Assembly (NCBI GenBank): GCA_014799805.1
Contig: JAAVHJ010000067.1
Location: 1 to 35,983 of the forward strand
From: Ruminococcus sp.
GTDB lineage: Bacteria; Bacillota; Clostridia; Oscillospirales; Ruminococcaceae
DNA length: 35,983 nt
Reading direction: 5' to 3'
The notes beneath the pieces are model-generated. The model had not been told where the DNA came from. It did no database searches and saw only the letters and a program-made list of their open reading frames with translations. The stretch's first letter is position 1. Every line of letters starts with the position of its first letter. This document shows, one piece after another, positions 24,937-33,470 of this stretch. Position numbers and translations under genes: made by a program.

Positions 24937-25382
24937 GAGTTTTTATCACCTGTTTTAAAATTTTTAATTAACTCTTCTGCAAGATTTTGAGCCTGTTCTT
25001 GTGTACGCACTAAAACAAAAATTGTATCATCACCAGCAAGCGTTCCGACAATATCAGGCAAATTCATACTGTCAATTCTAGTACAAACAGCCTGTGCTGT
25101 TCCAGTATTGCATTTCATAACAAGTATATTTCCTGCATAATCAATATTTAATATATTACTTGTAAATAATTCCTGTTGATTCAAATTTTTTTCAGTTTTC
25201 TGATAGCAATACTGATTTGTTTCATCTGCTTTTTTTATTAAGCCTAGTGTCCGAATATCTCTTGAAATTGTCGTCTGTGCAACTGGAAATCCTGATTTTT
25301 TTAAAGCATTCTGTAATTCTTTCTGATTATGAATTTTCTGTAAGCTAATTAATTTTAAAATTACTTCTTGTCTTGCATTCAT
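24930..25382 (-). CDS. argR: Arginine repressor ArgR/AhrC
   Basis: A 150-aa regulator of arginine metabolism. The N-terminal winged helix (about 1-70) contains FPVAQTTISRDIRTLGLIK, the DNA-recognition helix of the family. The C-terminal domain (about 80-145) carries GTAQAVCTRID and GTLAGDDTIFVLVR, the arginine-binding and hexamer-forming core. GGGGTGA precedes the ATG. No arginine genes are in the window; its place before recN is conserved in Firmicutes and says nothing about targets. Confidence 0.96.
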   Translation of the reverse strand: MNARQEVILKLISLQKIHNQKELQNALKKSGFPVAQTTISRDIRTLGLIKKADETNQYCYQKTEKNLNQQELFTSNILNIDYAGNILVMKCNTGTAQAVCTRIDSMNLPDIVGTLAGDDTIFVLVRTQEQAQNLAEELIKNFKTGDKNSC

Positions 25383-25416
25383 GAAAATTTATCACCCCTT
25401 ATTTTTAATTAATTTA

Positions 25417-26289
25417 TTAATTTCCAGAAATCCCCTTAATAGACTGCATTAATTTTTGATTCACAGAGTCAAAAAAACTATTATTTTTCATGCTAATCAG
25501 CGAAATTTTATGCTTTGATTTTTTAATTTCCAGTGCATAACCGACTGGAAATGCAATCGGCGGTTCACCGTCTGCACTTAAACAAATCTGTCTTGAATAA
25601 TCAGCCGTATGTTGAATTTTAATAATTCTATCAGAAGATAATAACATTGGTCTATAAAACAACGAATGCGGACAAATTAACGCAATTTCAATGCAAGATA
25701 ATTCGGGTTCTATCAGAGAACCGCCAGCGGATAAGGCATAAGCTGTTGACCCTGTGGGTGTACTGCAAATGACACCATCTGCACGATACTTACCAATTAA
25801 AGCATTATCCGCAAATACAGAAAAATCAAATACTTTTCCATAAAATCCAGAAATAGCAATATCATTCAGGGCAGTTAATTTTATTTTTTTTCCGTCGCCA
25901 TTTAAAACAGCCTGCAATAGCATTCTGTCAGAATAAACATATTCACCCTGAAATAATTTTTTTAATTCATCAAGCTGATTCATTTCTAAACTTGCCATAA
26001 AACCAAGATGTCCCGTATTAATGCCTAATAATTTCGCAGAAGAACCTATCATTTGTCTTGCACAACGCAAAATGGTCCCATCACCGCCAATTGCAATGAC
26101 AATATCTACATGATGGGCTAAATTTGCAAAAATTCCATATTGCATATATTCACATTCTGCAAATTCTGTCATATAAGATTCATCTGTATAAATCATTGCA
26201 TGTAATTCATGTAATCTATGACAGACTTCCAATGCACAAGATAATGCATCTTTTTTTTGAAAATTCGGATAAATCGCAAAACTTAGCAT
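25417..26289 (-). CDS. nadK: NAD kinase
   Basis: A 290-aa enzyme making NADP from NAD and ATP. The GGDG motif is in IAIGGDGTILRCAR (residues 68-71 of this start), and the second signature DGVICSTPTGSTAYALSAGG follows near residue 170. The ATG at 26289 is used because AGGTGAG stands four to five bases before it; a GTG three codons upstream has no ribosome site. It follows tlyA closely. With nrtR, pncA and pncB it is the fourth NAD(P) gene in this window, although in a different operon. Confidence 0.95.
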   Translation of the reverse strand: MLSFAIYPNFQKKDALSCALEVCHRLHELHAMIYTDESYMTEFAECEYMQYGIFANLAHHVDIVIAIGGDGTILRCARQMIGSSAKLLGINTGHLGFMASLEMNQLDELKKLFQGEYVYSDRMLLQAVLNGDGKKIKLTALNDIAISGFYGKVFDFSVFADNALIGKYRADGVICSTPTGSTAYALSAGGSLIEPELSCIEIALICPHSLFYRPMLLSSDRIIKIQHTADYSRQICLSADGEPPIAFPVGYALEIKKSKHKISLISMKNNSFFDSVNQKLMQSIKGISGN

Positions 26290-26304
26290 AATTCTCACCT
26301 AAAT

Positions 26305-27027
26305 TTATTTTTTTAGCCAAACAAGATATTCTATATTGCCAGAACCGCCTTGAATCGGCGATTGACAAGAATTTTTTATGATAAAGCCAGTTTGTTTTGC
26401 AAAATCTAAGATTTCTTGTAATACTTGTAATCTAATTTTTTCAGATTTCACAACGCCTTGTTTATTTAAAAATTTTTTCCCTGCTTCAAACTGTGGTTTT
26501 ACTAATGCAACGCAATTAGAATTATTTGCTAATAAATCATAAACAGACGGCAAAATATATTTCAAAGAAATAAAAGAAACATCAATGCTGCAAAATTCAG
26601 GTAATTCTAAAAAACTAGATTGCTTTAAATTTCTAATATCTGTATTTTCTAAACTAATTACTTTTAAATTATTTTTTAATTTTTCTGCCAACTGGTCATG
26701 TCCGACATCAATGGCATAAATTAATTTTGCATGATTTTGTAACATACAATCTGTAAAACCACCTGTAGAAGCTCCAATATCCATGCAGATTTTATTTTCT
26801 GGACTAATTGAAAATACTTGTAACGCATGTTCTAATTTTAAACCGCCTCTGCCGACAAATTTTAAATCTTCTAATATAATTTTATCTGTATTTTCTACTA
26901 AAACAGATGGCTTTGTACAAATTTCGCCGTTTAATAACACTTTGCCATTTTTTAATAATAATTTTGCACGGGAACGACTTTGGCAAAGTCCACGTTCCGC
27001 AAGTGCAATGTCAATTCTTACTGCCAT
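26305..27027 (-). CDS. tlyA: TlyA-family rRNA 2'-O-methyltransferase
   Basis: A 240-aa protein with an N-terminal S4 RNA-binding domain (residues about 1-60: RIDIALAERGLCQSRSRAKLLLKNG) and an FtsJ-like methyltransferase domain with the SAM loop CMDIGASTGGFTDCML at about 80-95 and later DVSFISLKYILP. Homologues methylate the 2'-O of ribosomal RNA cytidines; some act as haemolysin-like proteins, an older name for the family. The first 17 bases overlap the end of dxs, so the two are coupled. Confidence 0.94.
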   Translation of the reverse strand: MAVRIDIALAERGLCQSRSRAKLLLKNGKVLLNGEICTKPSVLVENTDKIILEDLKFVGRGGLKLEHALQVFSISPENKICMDIGASTGGFTDCMLQNHAKLIYAIDVGHDQLAEKLKNNLKVISLENTDIRNLKQSSFLELPEFCSIDVSFISLKYILPSVYDLLANNSNCVALVKPQFEAGKKFLNKQGVVKSEKIRLQVLQEILDFAKQTGFIIKNSCQSPIQGGSGNIEYLVWLKK

Positions 27028-28900
27028 AAGTGTAAATATATCTGCAAACAGCCTGTGCTGATAACTGTGATTTTTCTAATAAAGCCGAAACTGATGCATG
27101 TTTTAAAAAACTATCTGCGGAGATTCTGACATATTGTCCCTGAAAGCCATACTGTGCTAATAAAGACCCAAAAATAGTTGAAATTCCGCCATAGCCACTA
27201 CTTTCTTCAAAAAACATGACAGTTTTATAATTTAAAGCTTTTTCTATTAATTCCTCTTGTATCGGAAAAATTCTGGTTAATTTTAATATACTAGTTTTAT
27301 AACCACTTTTTTCACAAGTACAATGTGCATTCCAGACAGCCTGAAACACTCTGCCATAAGAAATTAATAATATACTTGCATCACATTTTGTAAAATAATA
27401 ATCTGTATTTATATTTTCTTTTGGAAAATTCATATTTGCATCATTGCCTTTGGGATAACGCACGGCTGTTAAGCCAGTATCTTTTTGAATTGCCCGTCTT
27501 AAGCAAAGCTTTAATTCTTCATAACATGCAGGCGAATAAATCACAGATTCTGGGATAGAAGTCAGCATTGGCACATCAAAAGTCCCCTGATGTGTTTCAC
27601 CATCTTCTCCAACAATTCCAGCACGGTCAATTGCTAATACAACATGTAATTTTCCAATTGCAACATCATGTAAAAGCTGGTCATAGGCTCTCTGCAAAAA
27701 CGTAGAATAAACAGCAAATACTGGTGTCATTCCAGCAGAAGCAAGTCCTGCTGAAAATGTCACAGCATGTTGTTCTGCGATTCCTACATCATAGAAACGT
27801 TCCGGAAATTTTTCCTGGAAATATTGCAGACCTGTTCCATAAGTCATTGCTGCTGTAATGGCACAAATTTTAGTATCCTGTTCTGCTAATGCTGTTAATT
27901 CTTTTCCAAATACATCAGAATAACAATCATTGCCTGAAACTTCAGGATTTCCTGTTATAATATCAAATTTAGACACACCATGAAACTGACTGGGATTTTG
28001 TTCTGCTGGCAAATAGCCCTTCCCTTTGACAGTTTTTACATGAATAAACACAGGTGCGTCATAACGCTTAGCCGTTTTAAAAACTTCTTCTAATTCCTGT
28101 AAATTATGCCCGTCAACTGGGCCTAAATACACAAATCCCAATTGTTCAAACATAGTCGCCTGTTGAAATATGACACGTTTAAAACTATCTTTTGTTTTTT
28201 TCAAAACTTTCACAGCTGGCATACCAATTTTAGCATTGCTTAATAAATTTTTTTCAAGTTGCTGTTTTTTCTGGACATATCTTTCACTCTCTCTGATAGA
28301 ACGCAAATAGCCCGAAACAGCACCTACATTTCCAGAAATAGACATGTTATTATCATTTAAAACAACGATTAAATTTTTTAATTTTTTCTTTCCGCCGTTA
28401 TTTAATCCCTCAAATGCCAGACCCCCTGTTAATGCACCATCACCAATGATAGCAATTACTTTATGATTATCACTTTGTAACCGCATTGCTTCTGCAATAC
28501 CACATGCAACAGAAATTGATGTGCTACTATGCCCACTAATAAAAACATCATGTTCTGATTCGTCTGGTTTCGGAAAACCTGAAATGCCGTTTTCTTTTCT
28601 AATAGTTTCAAACTTATCAGCACGCCCTGTTAAAATTTTATGCGTATAGCATTGATGCCCTACGTCCCAGATAATTTTATCTTTTGGTGACTCAAATATT
28701 CTATGCAAAGCCATTGTTAATTCTACTGTTCCCAAATTAGATGCCAAATGCCCACCGTTTTTAGAAATGACCCGAACCATGAAAGCCCGAATTTCTTTGG
28801 CAAGTTTTCGGCATTGATAAAAATTTAATTTTTTTAAATCCTGTGGGAGTGTTAGCTCACTAAGCTTATATTCTTTAGATTCTTGATTCATCATACTCAT
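27011..28900 (-). CDS. dxs: 1-deoxy-D-xylulose-5-phosphate synthase
   Basis: A 629-aa thiamine-diphosphate enzyme that opens the MEP isoprenoid pathway by joining pyruvate and glyceraldehyde 3-phosphate. GGHLASNLGTVELTMALH and IWDVGHQCYTHKILTGR are the N-terminal motifs, IGDGALTGGLAFEGLNN binds the cofactor, and DVGIAEQHAVTFSAGLA carries the catalytic Glu of the transketolase fold. The ATG at 28900 is preferred: GGAAGTGA lies eight bases before it, while the ATG at 28918 has no such site. It is next to ispA, as in many bacteria. Confidence 0.96.
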   Translation of the reverse strand: MSMMNQESKEYKLSELTLPQDLKKLNFYQCRKLAKEIRAFMVRVISKNGGHLASNLGTVELTMALHRIFESPKDKIIWDVGHQCYTHKILTGRADKFETIRKENGISGFPKPDESEHDVFISGHSSTSISVACGIAEAMRLQSDNHKVIAIIGDGALTGGLAFEGLNNGGKKKLKNLIVVLNDNNMSISGNVGAVSGYLRSIRESERYVQKKQQLEKNLLSNAKIGMPAVKVLKKTKDSFKRVIFQQATMFEQLGFVYLGPVDGHNLQELEEVFKTAKRYDAPVFIHVKTVKGKGYLPAEQNPSQFHGVSKFDIITGNPEVSGNDCYSDVFGKELTALAEQDTKICAITAAMTYGTGLQYFQEKFPERFYDVGIAEQHAVTFSAGLASAGMTPVFAVYSTFLQRAYDQLLHDVAIGKLHVVLAIDRAGIVGEDGETHQGTFDVPMLTSIPESVIYSPACYEELKLCLRRAIQKDTGLTAVRYPKGNDANMNFPKENINTDYYFTKCDASILLISYGRVFQAVWNAHCTCEKSGYKTSILKLTRIFPIQEELIEKALNYKTVMFFEESSGYGGISTIFGSLLAQYGFQGQYVRISADSFLKHASVSALLEKSQLSAQAVCRYIYTYGSKN

Positions 28901-28925
28901 AGTTTTATCACTTCCCATTATAAAT

Positions 28926-29363
28926 TTATTGCAAAGGCATAAATGCACCAATCATAATCCCCAATATTGCCCCACATACAACTTGTAATGGCGTATGCCC
29001 AAGCAATTCTTTAAATTGACTTTTTTTATCCGTCTGTTCATCTTGTGAAAATAATTTTGACATAATAGCATTTAATTGCTTTGCATGTTTTCCAGCTTCT
29101 AATCTGACATTTGCCGCATCATACATGACAATTGCCGAAACAACAAACATAATTGCAAAAGTAGACGAATTCCAACCGTCTAATCTTCCTGTTGAAATCA
29201 ATGACGCACATACCAAAGACGAATGCGAACTTGGCATACCACCTGAACCATATAATCTTTCTATATTAAATTTTGTATTTTGCACAAAAAATAAAATAAA
29301 CTTCAAAACTTGTGCTGCTGCCCATCCTAAAATACCTGCACACAAAATTGGATTATATATCAT
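28926..29363 (-). CDS. Divergent PAP2-family membrane protein (DUF212/YuiD-like)
   Basis: A 145-aa protein with about four hydrophobic segments. The motif RLYGSGGMPSSHSSLVCA at about residues 36-53 is the hallmark of the divergent PAP2 family (a phosphatase-like G-x-P-S-S-H), and LLGHTPLQVVCGAILGI holds the distal conserved H-T-P-x-Q-V. AGGAAGTGAG precedes the ATG. It sits between ispA and dxs, so a role in prenyl- or undecaprenyl-phosphate handling is plausible from context, but the activity of this family is not established. Confidence 0.9.
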   Translation of the reverse strand: MIYNPILCAGILGWAAAQVLKFILFFVQNTKFNIERLYGSGGMPSSHSSLVCASLISTGRLDGWNSSTFAIMFVVSAIVMYDAANVRLEAGKHAKQLNAIMSKLFSQDEQTDKKSQFKELLGHTPLQVVCGAILGIMIGAFMPLQ

Positions 29364-29382
29364 AAATTCTCACTTCCTGCCT

Positions 29383-30291
29383 TTACTGCACACGCACTAA
29401 AAGCATATCAGTCAAAGCGTGTAAAAATTCAGTATTTTCAAAATTATCTAACACTTGATGTGCCATTTTTGTTAATGTTATGGCTTGCTTTCTAGCTTCT
29501 TCAATTCCCATAAGACTGACAAATGTTGTTTTATTTTTTTCTATATCACTGCCGACAGGCTTGCCAAGTTGTTCTGACGTACTTGTGACATCAAGAATAT
29601 CATCTATAATTTGAAATGCTAATCCAACATAACTGCCATACTGTCCAGCAGCTTGTATTTGTTCTTCTGTCGCATTACCACAAATACAACCCATTTGACA
29701 AGCCGCTTGCATTAAAGCACCTGTTTTTCCAAGACACATTACTTGCAGTTCTTCTAATTTTACTTGCTCCTGATTTTCAAACTGCATGTCCAGCATTTGA
29801 CCGCCAATCATGCCAGAAATACCCTCACATTCTGCAAGCGTTTTGATTAAATTAATTTTTTGTCCTGCATTTAAATTTTCTGATTTGGCAATTAATTCAA
29901 ATGGCAAACAAATTAAAGCATCTCCTGCTAAAATTGCAGTTGCTTCATCAAAAGCTTTATGACAAGACGGCTTGCCACGTCTGAAATCATCATTATCCAT
30001 AGCAGGCAAGTCATCAAAAACCAAGGACGAAGTATGCGTCATTTCCATTGCACAGGCAACAGTATCCGCAGAATATAAATTTCCACCACATGCTTGACAA
30101 AATGCATAAATTAACGCAGGTCTGATTCTTTTTCCGCCTGCTGTCAGAGAATATCGCATAGCATCAAATAAATTTTCAATCGGCATTCCTATTTTTTCCT
30201 GTATAGATTTTAATATATCATGCATATAATTTTCTACACGTTTTGCATATTCTGCTAATTGCTGATTGACTAAATTATTATTATCATTCAT
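29383..30291 (-). CDS. ispA: Polyprenyl (farnesyl) diphosphate synthase IspA
   Basis: A 302-aa all-alpha prenyltransferase that condenses IPP with allylic diphosphates, mostly to C15. The first Asp-rich motif is DDLPAMD at residues 93-99, the second DDILD at 230-234, and GGKRIRPAL at 52-60 binds the diphosphate. The two-residue insertion in the first motif (DDxxxxD) is typical of bacterial FPP synthases. The ATG overlaps the end of xseA by four bases (ATGA). In related operons xseB stands at this junction; it is missing here. Confidence 0.95.
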   Translation of the reverse strand: MNDNNNLVNQQLAEYAKRVENYMHDILKSIQEKIGMPIENLFDAMRYSLTAGGKRIRPALIYAFCQACGGNLYSADTVACAMEMTHTSSLVFDDLPAMDNDDFRRGKPSCHKAFDEATAILAGDALICLPFELIAKSENLNAGQKINLIKTLAECEGISGMIGGQMLDMQFENQEQVKLEELQVMCLGKTGALMQAACQMGCICGNATEEQIQAAGQYGSYVGLAFQIIDDILDVTSTSEQLGKPVGSDIEKNKTTFVSLMGIEEARKQAITLTKMAHQVLDNFENTEFLHALTDMLLVRVQ

Positions 30292-31208
30292 AAATTATCT
30301 TCCTCACTTTCTACTTTAACCCTAATACAACCATCAGTCAGGCAAATTTTTAAAATATCTCCTGTTTTTACCTGATTTACAGAGATAAGCCCTTTATTAT
30401 CAGACAATAAAATTTCAGGATATTTTTTTTGCGTTGCAAGTTCTGCACCTACGGAGGGCGTAGATGCCCGCAAATCTGCAACAAAATCTGTTAATGTCAT
30501 ATCTGTTTCATGCCCAATGGCTGAAATCACAGGCGTTTGGCAACAAGAAACAGCTCTTACAATTTTTTCTGAATTAAAAATAGCTAAATCTTCTGCACTT
30601 CCGCCACCTCTGCCAAGAATCAGCACATCACAGCCTTGTGTATCTGCAATTTTGAGTGCTTGACAAATTTCAGATTCTGCTTGTTTTCCTTGCATTTTTG
30701 CGGGAAATACTATAATTTCTGCTAACGGACAACGTCTTTCTAAAATTTTTAGCATGTCCTGCAAAACTGCTCCTGTTGAAGAAGTAATTAAGCCTATTTT
30801 ATCAGGATTTTCTGGAATCTGTTTTTTCGCAGACTGGTCAAATATACCCTCTGCATGCAAGATTTTTTTTGTTTTTTCTAATCCTCTTTGCACAGTTCCT
30901 AAGCCTTGTAATAGCATATCTGTCACATGCAATTGAAATATGCCATTGACTGGATAAATATCAGCACTAGCCGAAGCGATAACTTGCAAGCCATTTTCTG
31001 GCTGAAAACGAAGATTTTCTGCCAAATGCCGAAACATCACAGCTTTTACAGAACTTTCTTCATCACGCAACGAAAAATACAAATGCCCTGTATCTTGTAT
31101 TTTTAAATTTGCGATTTCGCCCTCTATTAAAAGCAATTGCAAATCAGGATATTTTCGGATAAAATGCATTGCTTTTTGATTTAATTCAGAAACTGTCAGA
31201 ATTGCCAT
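30288..31208 (-). CDS. xseA: Exonuclease VII large subunit, short form lacking the coiled coil
   Basis: A 306-aa protein; the family usually has 400-450. The OB-fold domain (about 1-100) starts LTVSELNQKAM and contains LLIEGEIANLKIQDTGHLYFSLRD. The catalytic core follows: GLITSSTGAVLQDML (139-153), LILGRGGGSAEDLAIFN (196-212), ISAIGHETDMTLTDFVADLRASTPS (cited at 228-252). Immediately after GAELA (255-259), where a coiled coil of about 130 residues normally follows, the sequence passes to the C-terminal element ISVNQVKTGDILKICLTDG (275-293). No stop or frameshift is involved. The ATG at 31208 fits the family start; longer frames run into the neighbour. xseB is not in the operon. Confidence 0.92.
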   Translation of the reverse strand: MAILTVSELNQKAMHFIRKYPDLQLLLIEGEIANLKIQDTGHLYFSLRDEESSVKAVMFRHLAENLRFQPENGLQVIASASADIYPVNGIFQLHVTDMLLQGLGTVQRGLEKTKKILHAEGIFDQSAKKQIPENPDKIGLITSSTGAVLQDMLKILERRCPLAEIIVFPAKMQGKQAESEICQALKIADTQGCDVLILGRGGGSAEDLAIFNSEKIVRAVSCCQTPVISAIGHETDMTLTDFVADLRASTPSVGAELATQKKYPEILLSDNKGLISVNQVKTGDILKICLTDGCIRVKVESEEDNL

Positions 31209-32142
31209 GATAAATACTAGCATAAACAGCCGTGCCGACTGCATTATCACAGGAAAATGCAGGTTCTGCAAAGGCTGTTTCTGTTTTGGAATAAAAATAT
31301 TCTGAAATTTGCTTCTGAATATATTGATTCGACATGACACCACCGACATATAATACAGGCAAATTTTGTTCTTGTAGTAATATTAAACTTGTCATTTTTT
31401 TTAAAATTTCAGAAATCGCAGTCAAACAAAACATGGCAATATCACGGGCTGGCATATTATCTTGATATAATTTAGCACACTGGTTTTCTAAGCCAGACAT
31501 ACAACAAGAAAGACCTTTCATCACAGGCTGGTATTTAAATTTTGCTTTGCTTTGCATAGCAAGCTGTTCTAAGTCTTTTCCACAGGGGAAATGTAAGCCT
31601 AACATAATGCCCACTCTGTCAATTAATTGCCCTGCTTTCAAATCCAGTGAAGATGAAATTGTTTTTACATGCAAGATATTTTTATTATCTGGTTCACACA
31701 AAACACAATCTGTTGTACCACCACTTACATGAAATGCGAAAAATTTCTGATTTCGCCATGCAAGTTTTTTTGCTGAATATAAACCTGCTAAAATATGCCC
31801 TACCTGATGATTTGTTTCATACACAGGAATATTTAACACATGCCCTAATATCTTTGCAGTATGTTCACCGCAAAGAAAACAGGGCATATAAGATTTTTCC
31901 ATATTTCTTGGACGAACAGAAACACCAATGCCTGAAATTTTTTTCTCAGAAATATTTAATTTTTCCAGAACTTCAGGCAATTGCATGACATGATGAAATA
32001 CAGCATCACTCTGTCTTAAACCTTTTTGTCCTGATTTTACAGGCAATAATTTTTTGGCTTGTAATATTTTTTTCTGGCTGGTATCATAAATAGCTGCCGA
32101 AGTTGTATAATTACTGGTATCTAAGCCAAGATATAATGCCAT
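31186..32142 (-). CDS. TsaD/Kae1-like ASKHA protein (M22 peptidase family paralogue)
   Basis: A 318-aa protein of the TsaD/Kae1 fold. It starts LYLGLDTSNYTTSAAIYD, carries the HxxxH metal site as H112-Q-V-G-H116, the phosphate loop FHVSGGTTDCVL (about 137-148), LPVLYVGGVMSNQYI and a late SCDNAVGTAVYASI, where TsaD has a TDNA motif. It is divergent from TsaD (the tRNA t6A enzyme), and a separate tsaD is expected elsewhere. Similar paralogues occur beside nusB/xseA in Oscillospiraceae; function unknown. The ATG at 32142 overlaps nusB by 32 bases, and its end overlaps xseA by 23 bases. Confidence 0.85.
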   Translation of the reverse strand: MALYLGLDTSNYTTSAAIYDTSQKKILQAKKLLPVKSGQKGLRQSDAVFHHVMQLPEVLEKLNISEKKISGIGVSVRPRNMEKSYMPCFLCGEHTAKILGHVLNIPVYETNHQVGHILAGLYSAKKLAWRNQKFFAFHVSGGTTDCVLCEPDNKNILHVKTISSSLDLKAGQLIDRVGIMLGLHFPCGKDLEQLAMQSKAKFKYQPVMKGLSCCMSGLENQCAKLYQDNMPARDIAMFCLTAISEILKKMTSLILLQEQNLPVLYVGGVMSNQYIQKQISEYFYSKTETAFAEPAFSCDNAVGTAVYASIYHGNSDSF

Positions 32143-32500
32143 TAATAAAAGCTGTATCTTCTGCACTTGCATATAATTCTGATAATCTGACAGCTTCACT
32201 CACGACAACATTCATAGGCGTTTCAGAACAGTATTTTAATTCATAAATTGCCATGCGTAATAAAATTAAATTTACTCTTGCAATGCGATTTAATGCACGT
32301 TTCGGACTATAAACAGCAATAATTTCATCTAAATTTTCTGTTTCTGCAATAATATGCTTTACAAGTTCTTCTACTTGTGAATTGATTTCAATTTCACCGA
32401 TTTCATTTGCAATTGCAAATAATTCTTCCAGTGTATCATTTCTAAAAGACGCTTCAAATAAAATTAAAAACGCATTTTCCCTGCACTGTTGTTTTTTCAT
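32111..32500 (-). CDS. nusB: Transcription antitermination factor NusB
   Basis: A 129-aa all-helical protein that, with NusE (S10), binds boxA RNA in antitermination of rRNA operons. RENAFLILFEASF at residues 7-19 is the N-terminal RNA-binding helix; RIARVNLILLRMAIYELKY and TPMNVVVSEAVRLSELYA with FINGIISWL are the conserved C-terminal motifs. The ATG overlaps the preceding Asp23 gene by four bases. Confidence 0.95.
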   Translation of the reverse strand: MKKQQCRENAFLILFEASFRNDTLEELFAIANEIGEIEINSQVEELVKHIIAETENLDEIIAVYSPKRALNRIARVNLILLRMAIYELKYCSETPMNVVVSEAVRLSELYASAEDTAFINGIISWLRYQ

Positions 32501-32811
32501 AAAACCTCCTGTGCGATACCGCTAATTTCTACATTGACATGAACAGTTGTTACACCTGTCATATCCTGAATGCTTTGTTTTACAGTCTGTTGTACACGTT
32601 CAGCAACTGTTGCAGCACGGCTGTCATTCTTGACAAGAATTTTTACTTCCACAGCAATTGCACCACCAAGATTCATAATACCAACTTTTGTATCAGGCAC
32701 AAGCCCTGCCACACCTGCAATATCTTTTACAGACAATGCTGCAACCTGACGAAGTACTTCATCTGAAATCTGAATTGTTCGTTCAGATTTTTTAATCTGA
32801 TCCATACTCAT
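32497..32811 (-). CDS. Asp23/Gls24-family (YqhY-like) protein
   Basis: A 104-aa Asp23/Gls24 protein. QISDEVLRQVAALSVKDIAGVAGL near the start and VHVNVEISGIA at the end are typical. In Bacillus the equivalent YqhY stands between the acetyl-CoA carboxylase genes and nusB and affects lipid synthesis; here accB and accC are absent between it and spoIIIAH. It is first in its operon, behind a clear promoter and an AAAGGAAG ribosome site. Confidence 0.92.
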   Translation of the reverse strand: MSMDQIKKSERTIQISDEVLRQVAALSVKDIAGVAGLVPDTKVGIMNLGGAIAVEVKILVKNDSRAATVAERVQQTVKQSIQDMTGVTTVHVNVEISGIAQEVL

Positions 32812-32845
32812 TTTTCAAAACTTCCTTTCATAAGCTAATATATAT

Positions 32846-32874
32846 ATTTTAACACAAATTTATACACTTGTCAA
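32846..32874 (-). promoter_or_regulatory. Sigma-A promoter of the asp23-nusB-...-recN operon
   Basis: TTGACA (32869-32874), 17 bases, TAAAAT (32846-32851) on the minus strand, between spoIIIAH and asp23. No terminator is seen after spoIIIAH, so sporulation transcripts may also enter this operon. Confidence 0.88.
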
Positions 32875-32892
32875 TCAGAATATACACGAAAA

Positions 32893-33468
32893 TTATTTTA
32901 CTTCAAAAATCCTGATATTTTCAGCAGGGATAGAAACTTCTTCGAGAATCGCAGATTTAATTAATGCCGCACCAGATGCATCAAGTCCGTCAGTACGCAC
33001 AACAACTTTTGCTGTATCAGCATCAAGATATACAACACAATCTGAAAAACCTTGTGATTTAATAAGCGATTCAATTGTTCCTTCATGTTCAATCATGCTT
33101 GCTACTTCAGCAGCATCTAATGCAACACTAACGGCTTCATCATCTGTAATATCACCACCGCCCATAATCATTTGCAAAGTTTGTACAGCTTCATCACGAT
33201 TTGTTGTTTTCTCAAGTCTTGCCTTAGCAAAATAATCTGCTGATGCGTCTGGTTCTGCTTCAGCATTTACAAATTCCGTGTCACCGTAATGCGGAATTGT
33301 AATATTATCTTCCTGTGTTTGTTCAATTTCTGTTATGGGTGTTGTCTGAACAGTCTGCAAATCGGTTTTTGTATAGGCATAATTAATATATACCGCCGTT
33401 GCAAGCAACACTGTCAATCCTGATAAAACTAATTGCTTTTTTCCAATAATGAAAGATGGTTTTGGCAT
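32893..33468 (-). CDS. spoIIIAH: Stage III sporulation protein AH
   Basis: A 191-aa mother-cell membrane protein. One helix at about residues 12-30 anchors it; a low-complexity acidic linker (about 35-85) is followed by a YscJ/FliF-like domain (about 90-191: RDEAVQTLQMIMGG, EVASMIEHEGTIESLI and AKVVVRTDGLDASGAALIKSA). In Bacillus it binds forespore SpoIIQ across the intermembrane space, forming the feeding channel and the engulfment ratchet. It starts two bases after spoIIIAG ends. Confidence 0.95.
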   Translation of the reverse strand: MPKPSFIIGKKQLVLSGLTVLLATAVYINYAYTKTDLQTVQTTPITEIEQTQEDNITIPHYGDTEFVNAEAEPDASADYFAKARLEKTTNRDEAVQTLQMIMGGGDITDDEAVSVALDAAEVASMIEHEGTIESLIKSQGFSDCVVYLDADTAKVVVRTDGLDASGAALIKSAILEEVSIPAENIRIFEVK

Positions 33469-33470
33469 AA

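Noticed and set aside
31209-31349. 47-residue N-terminal extension of XseA
   Set aside because: It lies within the TsaD-like gene, has no XseA similarity, and the family start matches the ATG at 31208.
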